From contig NZ_BMHQ01000012.1 in the NCBI RefSeq assembly GCF_014641195.1, forward strand, positions 1 through 64,000: DNA of 64,000 nt, in the 5' to 3' direction. Source of the stretch: Marinithermofilum abyssi. Its GTDB lineage: Bacteria > Bacillota > Bacilli > Thermoactinomycetales > DSM-45169. The notes beneath the pieces were generated by a model. It saw only the letters and a list, made by a program, of their open reading frames with translations, searched no databases and was not told the origin of the DNA. This document shows positions 60,389 to 64,000 of this stretch, one piece after another. Every line of letters begins with the position of its first letter. The stretch's first letter is position 1. Made by a program: the position numbers and the translations under genes.

Positions 60389-60946
60389 GTGGACTTGCTC
60401 ACGATAGAGAAAACCTATGCCGGATGCACCCGCTGTCCCCTGCATGCGAAGCGGACGCATATCGTGTTTGGGGAAGGCAATCCGGCCTCTCCGCTGATGT
60501 TTGTCGGGGAAGGGCCGGGCGCAGATGAAGATCGGCAAGGACGTCCCTTTGTAGGAAAAGCCGGGCAATTGCTGAACAAAATGCTGGCAGCGGCGGGGAT
60601 TCCACGGGAAGACATCTATATTACCAACATCGTCAAGTGTCGTCCGCCGGGTAATCGAACGCCGACGCCGGAAGAGATGGGCACATGCATCACGATCCTG
60701 AGGGAACAGTATCGGGTGATCCGCCCCAAGCTGATCGTAACACTGGGCTCTGCACCGACCCGGGCGATGATCGACCCGAAGGCGAGAATCACCCGTGTGC
60801 GGGGACAATGGTTTGAGCGAAAAGGAGTCCGCATGATGCCGACGTTTCACCCGGCTTATTTGTTACGTAACCCCGACAGCAAACGAGAAGCATGGCAGGA
60901 CTTTCAGGCGATCCGTGATGCCTATCGGGAAGTGTTGGCCATGTAG
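60389..60946 (+). CDS. Type-4 (Fe-S) uracil-DNA glycosylase
   Basis: This 185-residue family-4 UDG removes uracil from DNA. The four iron-sulfur Cys are Cys13, Cys16, Cys84 and Cys100 (GCTRCPL; VKCRPPGNR...MGTC). Motif A is GEGPGADEDRQGRPFVG and motif B HPAYLLRNP. GTG 60389 is chosen because GAGGAGGAAGAG precedes it and the usual start (LLTIEKTYAGC) follows; longer frames have no support. Family-4 enzymes are most common in thermophiles, in line with a thermophilic Bacillales host. Confidence 0.92.
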   Translation: MDLLTIEKTYAGCTRCPLHAKRTHIVFGEGNPASPLMFVGEGPGADEDRQGRPFVGKAGQLLNKMLAAAGIPREDIYITNIVKCRPPGNRTPTPEEMGTCITILREQYRVIRPKLIVTLGSAPTRAMIDPKARITRVRGQWFERKGVRMMPTFHPAYLLRNPDSKREAWQDFQAIRDAYREVLAM

Positions 60947-61207
60947 ATCACCCGCATACACCATCGGTTTTTCTGGACACGATGGATCATCTACATATGG
61001 GCTGCCGAATGCTCCCTCGGCGTCCCGTAATCGACCAACAGGGCTGACAGTTGAGAATCCAAGTGAGCCGGGCAGTCATTTGCAAAATACCTCGTTCCAT
61101 TTGTACCATAAGTGTCAAAGACCCTGTCTTCGGGTAAATGAGTTGGGGTACTATGTACTATAGCATCCTTCGTTCCAATATTTTGCTTTCCCAAGGAGGA
61201 ATCGGGT

Positions 61208-62911
61208 TTGAAACAACTGCAGCAGATTCTGCACCGCATTGACGGTCGAGGATATAAAGCATACAAAGACATCCAGGGGGAATACCGCTTCCCCGATTTC
61301 CGGCTGTTTATCGATTATGTCCAAGGGGATCCTTTTGCTGCCCCTTCCCGGATTCGGGTGCGGATGTCTCAGGAAAAAGCCCGTTACCTTCGAGAATGGT
61401 TTCAGGAAACCCATCGACGAGTTGCTTTGGAAGATTGGATTACCCGTTTGTGGGCTCAAAAAACGGCTTCGTATTCCCATCAGGTGAAGGGAACGGGAAA
61501 AAGCGGATTGATCGCGGTAGACAAGCCCGGGCAGGAGATTCTTCCCCGTACATCTTGCGTGGTCAACGAAGATTATGTGGAGGTGCGGATCACGGTTGGT
61601 TTGCCGGCACGGGGACGGACGGTGCTGGGCCGCAAAGCGGAAGAAATATTGTGCCGCCTTTTGCCCGAGATGGTGAAACAGACGTTGCCCGCTCACGCAC
61701 TTCAACCGGATCAAGTGGATAAGCGCATGCGCCTGGTGGACAATCAGCTGGCGATTCGCCGCTTCCTCAGCGAAAACGGTTGGATCGCCTTTGTTGCCAA
61801 CGGGTCTGTCTTGCCCCGGGAAAGCGGGGTAAGCGATCGCCCCTTGAACACGGGGCGGGTGATTCCTTTTCAAGCGCCGGCTTCCATGGAAGTCGCCGTT
61901 GAAGTTCCTCACGGGGATCCGATCAAAGGCATGGTGATCAAAGACGGGATTACGCTGATCGTAGGCGGAGGATATCACGGCAAAAGCACACTCCTGAAAG
62001 CTTTGGAGCGCGGTGTCTATGATCATGTGGAAGGAGACGGCCGGGAGTACGTCATTACCGACCGGCAGGCGGTCAAGGTGCGTGCCGAAGACGGACGACG
62101 GGTGGAAAAGGTGAATATCTCTCCCTTTATCAACAACCTTCCCTTCGGCCGGGATACGGTTCGCTTTTCCACAGAGGATGCCAGCGGCAGTACATCCCAG
62201 GCCACCAACATTATGGAGAGCCTGGAGATGGGAGCTTCCTGTTTGCTGATTGATGAAGATACCAGTGCCACCAACTTCATGATTCGGGATGGACGGATGC
62301 AACAGCTGGTGGCAAAGGGGAAAGAGCCGATCACCCCGTTTATTGACAAAGTACGGCAACTGTACGAGGAAAAAGGGGTGTCCAGCATCCTGGTCTTGGG
62401 CGGTTCAGGGGACTATTTTGACGTGGCCGATACGGTGATTATGATGGATGAGTATCTCCCCCATGATGTAACGGAGGAAGCCCAATCCATCGCCAGGGAC
62501 CAGTCCAACAAACGTGTTCGCGAAGGCGGCGATCGCTTCGGCGAAGTGACGCACCGTGTTGTGTTGGGAAAAGGATTTGACCCCCGGAAAGGGAGAAAAG
62601 AAAAAGTAGATGCCAAAGGCCTTCACTCCATTTTGTTTGGCCGTACGCTGGTGGATCTGTCCGGGTTGGAACAGCTGGTGGATGTCAGCCAAACCCGGGC
62701 GATTGCAGAGATGATGCGCAAGCTGGGCAAGGAAGCGGATGGCAGAGCAACGTTGAAGGAATTGGTGGATGATCTGTATCAGCGGATGGAGAAAGAGGGA
62801 CTGGATGTGATTTCACCATTCCGGGGACAGCATCCCGGGGATCTGGCACTGCCGCGCAAACTGGAAGTGGCAGCTGCGGTTAATCGTCTTCGCACCTTGC
62901 GGGTAAAATGA
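61208..62911 (+). CDS. ABC-class ATPase (PF09818-type) of unknown role
   Basis: This 567-residue cytosolic protein of the 'predicted ATPase of the ABC class' family has Walker A GGGYHGKSTLLKALE near residue 255 and an atypical signature/Walker B region: STEDASGSTSQATNIMESLEMGASCLLIDEDTSATNFM with the DED acidic pair. There is no transmembrane part, so it is not a transporter. TTG 61208 follows CCAAGGAGG. It is directly followed by rnhA. Its function has not been established to my knowledge. Confidence 0.85.
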   Translation: MKQLQQILHRIDGRGYKAYKDIQGEYRFPDFRLFIDYVQGDPFAAPSRIRVRMSQEKARYLREWFQETHRRVALEDWITRLWAQKTASYSHQVKGTGKSGLIAVDKPGQEILPRTSCVVNEDYVEVRITVGLPARGRTVLGRKAEEILCRLLPEMVKQTLPAHALQPDQVDKRMRLVDNQLAIRRFLSENGWIAFVANGSVLPRESGVSDRPLNTGRVIPFQAPASMEVAVEVPHGDPIKGMVIKDGITLIVGGGYHGKSTLLKALERGVYDHVEGDGREYVITDRQAVKVRAEDGRRVEKVNISPFINNLPFGRDTVRFSTEDASGSTSQATNIMESLEMGASCLLIDEDTSATNFMIRDGRMQQLVAKGKEPITPFIDKVRQLYEEKGVSSILVLGGSGDYFDVADTVIMMDEYLPHDVTEEAQSIARDQSNKRVREGGDRFGEVTHRVVLGKGFDPRKGRKEKVDAKGLHSILFGRTLVDLSGLEQLVDVSQTRAIAEMMRKLGKEADGRATLKELVDDLYQRMEKEGLDVISPFRGQHPGDLALPRKLEVAAAVNRLRTLRVK

Positions 62912-62922
62912 GGAGGAAACCG

Positions 62923-63357
62923 ATGAAAGAAGTGATTATTTACACGGACGGGGCTTGTTCGGGAAATCCTGGCCCCGGCGGTTGGGCGGCGGTGTTGCTG
63001 TATGGAGGGCACCGGAAGGAGATCTCGGGCGGAGAAAAGGAGACGACCAACAACCGCATGGAATTGCAGGCGGCCCTGGAGGCGTTGCAACGCTTGAAAG
63101 AGCCTTGCCGGGTCAAGCTGCACACCGACAGTGCATACCTATTCAATTGTTTTAGGCAGGGATGGTACCGCAAATGGGAAAAAAACGGTTGGATCAACAG
63201 TAAAAAAGAACCGGTGGAAAACAAGGATCTGTGGCAAGCATTGCTGGAGCAAACCCGCAAACATGAAGTCGAGTTTGTAAAGGTCAAAGGGCACAGTGAT
63301 GTCGAGTTGAACAATCGCTGTGATGAACTGGCCCGTGCTGCGGTACCGAGAAGTTAG
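62923..63357 (+). CDS. rnhA: Ribonuclease HI
   Basis: RNase HI cuts RNA in RNA-DNA hybrids. The 144-residue protein has YTDGACSGNPGPGGW, NNRMELQAALEAL, HTDSAYLFN and the final HSDVELNNRCDELA, giving the full D-E-D-D set. GAGGAGGAAA is placed before ATG 62923. It lies 11 bases after the ABC-class ATPase, in one operon. Confidence 0.96.
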   Translation: MKEVIIYTDGACSGNPGPGGWAAVLLYGGHRKEISGGEKETTNNRMELQAALEALQRLKEPCRVKLHTDSAYLFNCFRQGWYRKWEKNGWINSKKEPVENKDLWQALLEQTRKHEVEFVKVKGHSDVELNNRCDELARAAVPRS

Positions 63358-63480
63358 TCGGTTTCATCCGCATCACGAGCAACCCGGTATTTACCATCGA
63401 GCTCCAGTGTAAAACGACGCCGCAAAACGTTTCTTTTGGTTAAGAATGTAACCCAAGCCAAAGTTTTAAGCATGTGGACT

Positions 63481-63509
63481 TTGCCCCCCAGATAAAATAA
63501 CATTATGAT
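63481..63509 (+). promoter_or_regulatory. Promoter of queG
   Basis: TTGCCC (63481-63486) and TATGAT (63504-63509) are separated by 17 bases. Confidence 0.65.
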
Positions 63510-63578
63510 CCGGTGTCGATTCAGGGCGGACGGGCTAGGTTCATGTTATGATAATGGAAACGGGAGGAGGTGATGGAG

Positions 63579-64000
63579 ATGAAATGGCAGCCGGAAGCAA
63601 TAAAGCGTGAGCTGATTCAAGCAGCCAAAGATTTAAACATCGATAAAATCGGGTTTGCTTCTGCTGATCCCTTTGAGGAACTGCGGGAGCGGCTTCTTCG
63701 TCATCGGGAACTGGGCTATGAATCCGGATTTGAAGAGCTGGACATCGAGAAACGGACGGATCCGCGAAAAACACTGCCGGAAGCCAAAACCATCATCGCC
63801 ATCGCCTTGGCCTATCCTTCCAAGATGTCTGATCCGCCTCGATCGGAACCGGGTAAATATAGGGGGGTGTTTTGCCGGGCATCTTGGGGAGAAGATTATC
63901 ATCGCGTGTTGCGCCGCAGATTGGAAGGGCTGAAAAAACGGTTGTTGGAGATGGTCCCGGAGGCTGCTTGTGAAATCATGGTGGATACCGGTGCTTTATC
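63579..64000 (+). CDS. queG: Epoxyqueuosine reductase, cut by window edge
   Basis: QueG performs the last step of queuosine synthesis in tRNA, using cobalamin and two [4Fe-4S] clusters. The visible 140 residues contain the N-terminal signature AAKDLNIDKIGFASADPFEELRERL, EKRTDPRKTLPEAKTIIAIALAYP and WGEDYHRVLRRRLEGL. The cluster-binding Cys motifs lie beyond the window. GGGAGGAGGTG favours ATG 63579; ATG 63573 in frame overlaps the SD. Confidence 0.9.
   Translation, partial: MKWQPEAIKRELIQAAKDLNIDKIGFASADPFEELRERLLRHRELGYESGFEELDIEKRTDPRKTLPEAKTIIAIALAYPSKMSDPPRSEPGKYRGVFCRASWGEDYHRVLRRRLEGLKKRLLEMVPEAACEIMVDTGAL

Noticed and set aside
61000-61272. Minus-strand frame reading TYGTNGTRYFANDCPAHLDSQ
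   Set aside because: It looks somewhat protein-like but has no SD, overlaps the start of the ABC-class ATPase and matches no family I know.

Overview
The window looks like the chromosome of a spore-forming, low-to-mid GC Bacillota (Bacillales). The gene set, strong AGGAGG-type ribosome binding sites and frequent GTG/TTG starts fit the Thermoactinomycetaceae or close relatives. That placement is inference from gene content; there is no rRNA or other phylogenetic marker here. Most of the window is ordinary vertically inherited metabolism, broken by small islands of decayed mobile and accessory DNA.

Layout. 1-1380: an IS transposase cut by the window edge and a patchwork of gene fragments. 1.4-6.2 kb: msrA, a 5'-truncated secreted metalloprotease, a YeeE/YedE sulfur transporter, a divergent ArsR regulator with a clear operator, and trxB. 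6.2-15.1 kb: menaquinone biosynthesis (menA divergent from menF-D-H-B-E-C). 15.2-16.3 kb: a small membrane protein, an ASCH-domain protein and a very short cationic peptide gene. 16.3-20.2 kb: a TPP-riboswitch-controlled thiamine operon (thiE-S-G-O-D). 20.6-32.5 kb: mostly single genes (Gfo/Idh/MocA dehydrogenase, a GAF membrane protein, MDR reductase, chromate transporter, TRIC-family channel, typA, NhaC-type antiporter, lipoate ligase, cyclophilin, acetyltransferase), with a candidate small RNA at 31.85-31.96 kb. 32.7-34.0 kb: a CstR-type persulfide repressor followed by a target gene that an IS605/IS1341-type element has cut off after its first codons. 34.1-36.4 kb: a cysteine-containing small membrane protein gene interrupted by an in-frame TGA, then a membrane-bound pseudokinase-like receptor. 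36.5-44.6 kb: a CbiX chelatase, then a TetR-controlled phenylacetate operon (paaA-B-C-D-K, EthD-like, aldehyde dehydrogenase, thioesterase) with readable remains of paaH and paaJ inside it. 45.2-50.0 kb: tRNA-Leu with an integrase relic beside it, a large secreted heparinase-like lyase, and tRNA-Pro. 50.1-56.3 kb: a complete ribose operon rbsRKDACB with two LacI-type operators. 56.7-59.3 kb: spore-coat-like small genes and a field of pseudogenes. 59.3-64.0 kb: HAD phosphatase, type-4 uracil-DNA glycosylase, ABC-class ATPase, RNase HI and the start of queG.

The most interesting points are these: (i) the in-frame TGA at 34358, at a position I remember as cysteine in this protein family, followed at once by a strong stem-loop; (ii) the CstR operator/promoter whose gene was decapitated by an IS605-type insertion, in a window that also holds an ArsR-linked sulfur transporter; (iii) eroding paa operon scars; (iv) a 27-residue, very cationic amphipathic peptide gene; (v) a structured candidate sRNA; (vi) a dispersed palindromic repeat family; (vii) a hairpin between the Shine-Dalgarno sequence and start codon of typA. 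I saw no CRISPR array, prophage structural module or clearly complete new defence system.
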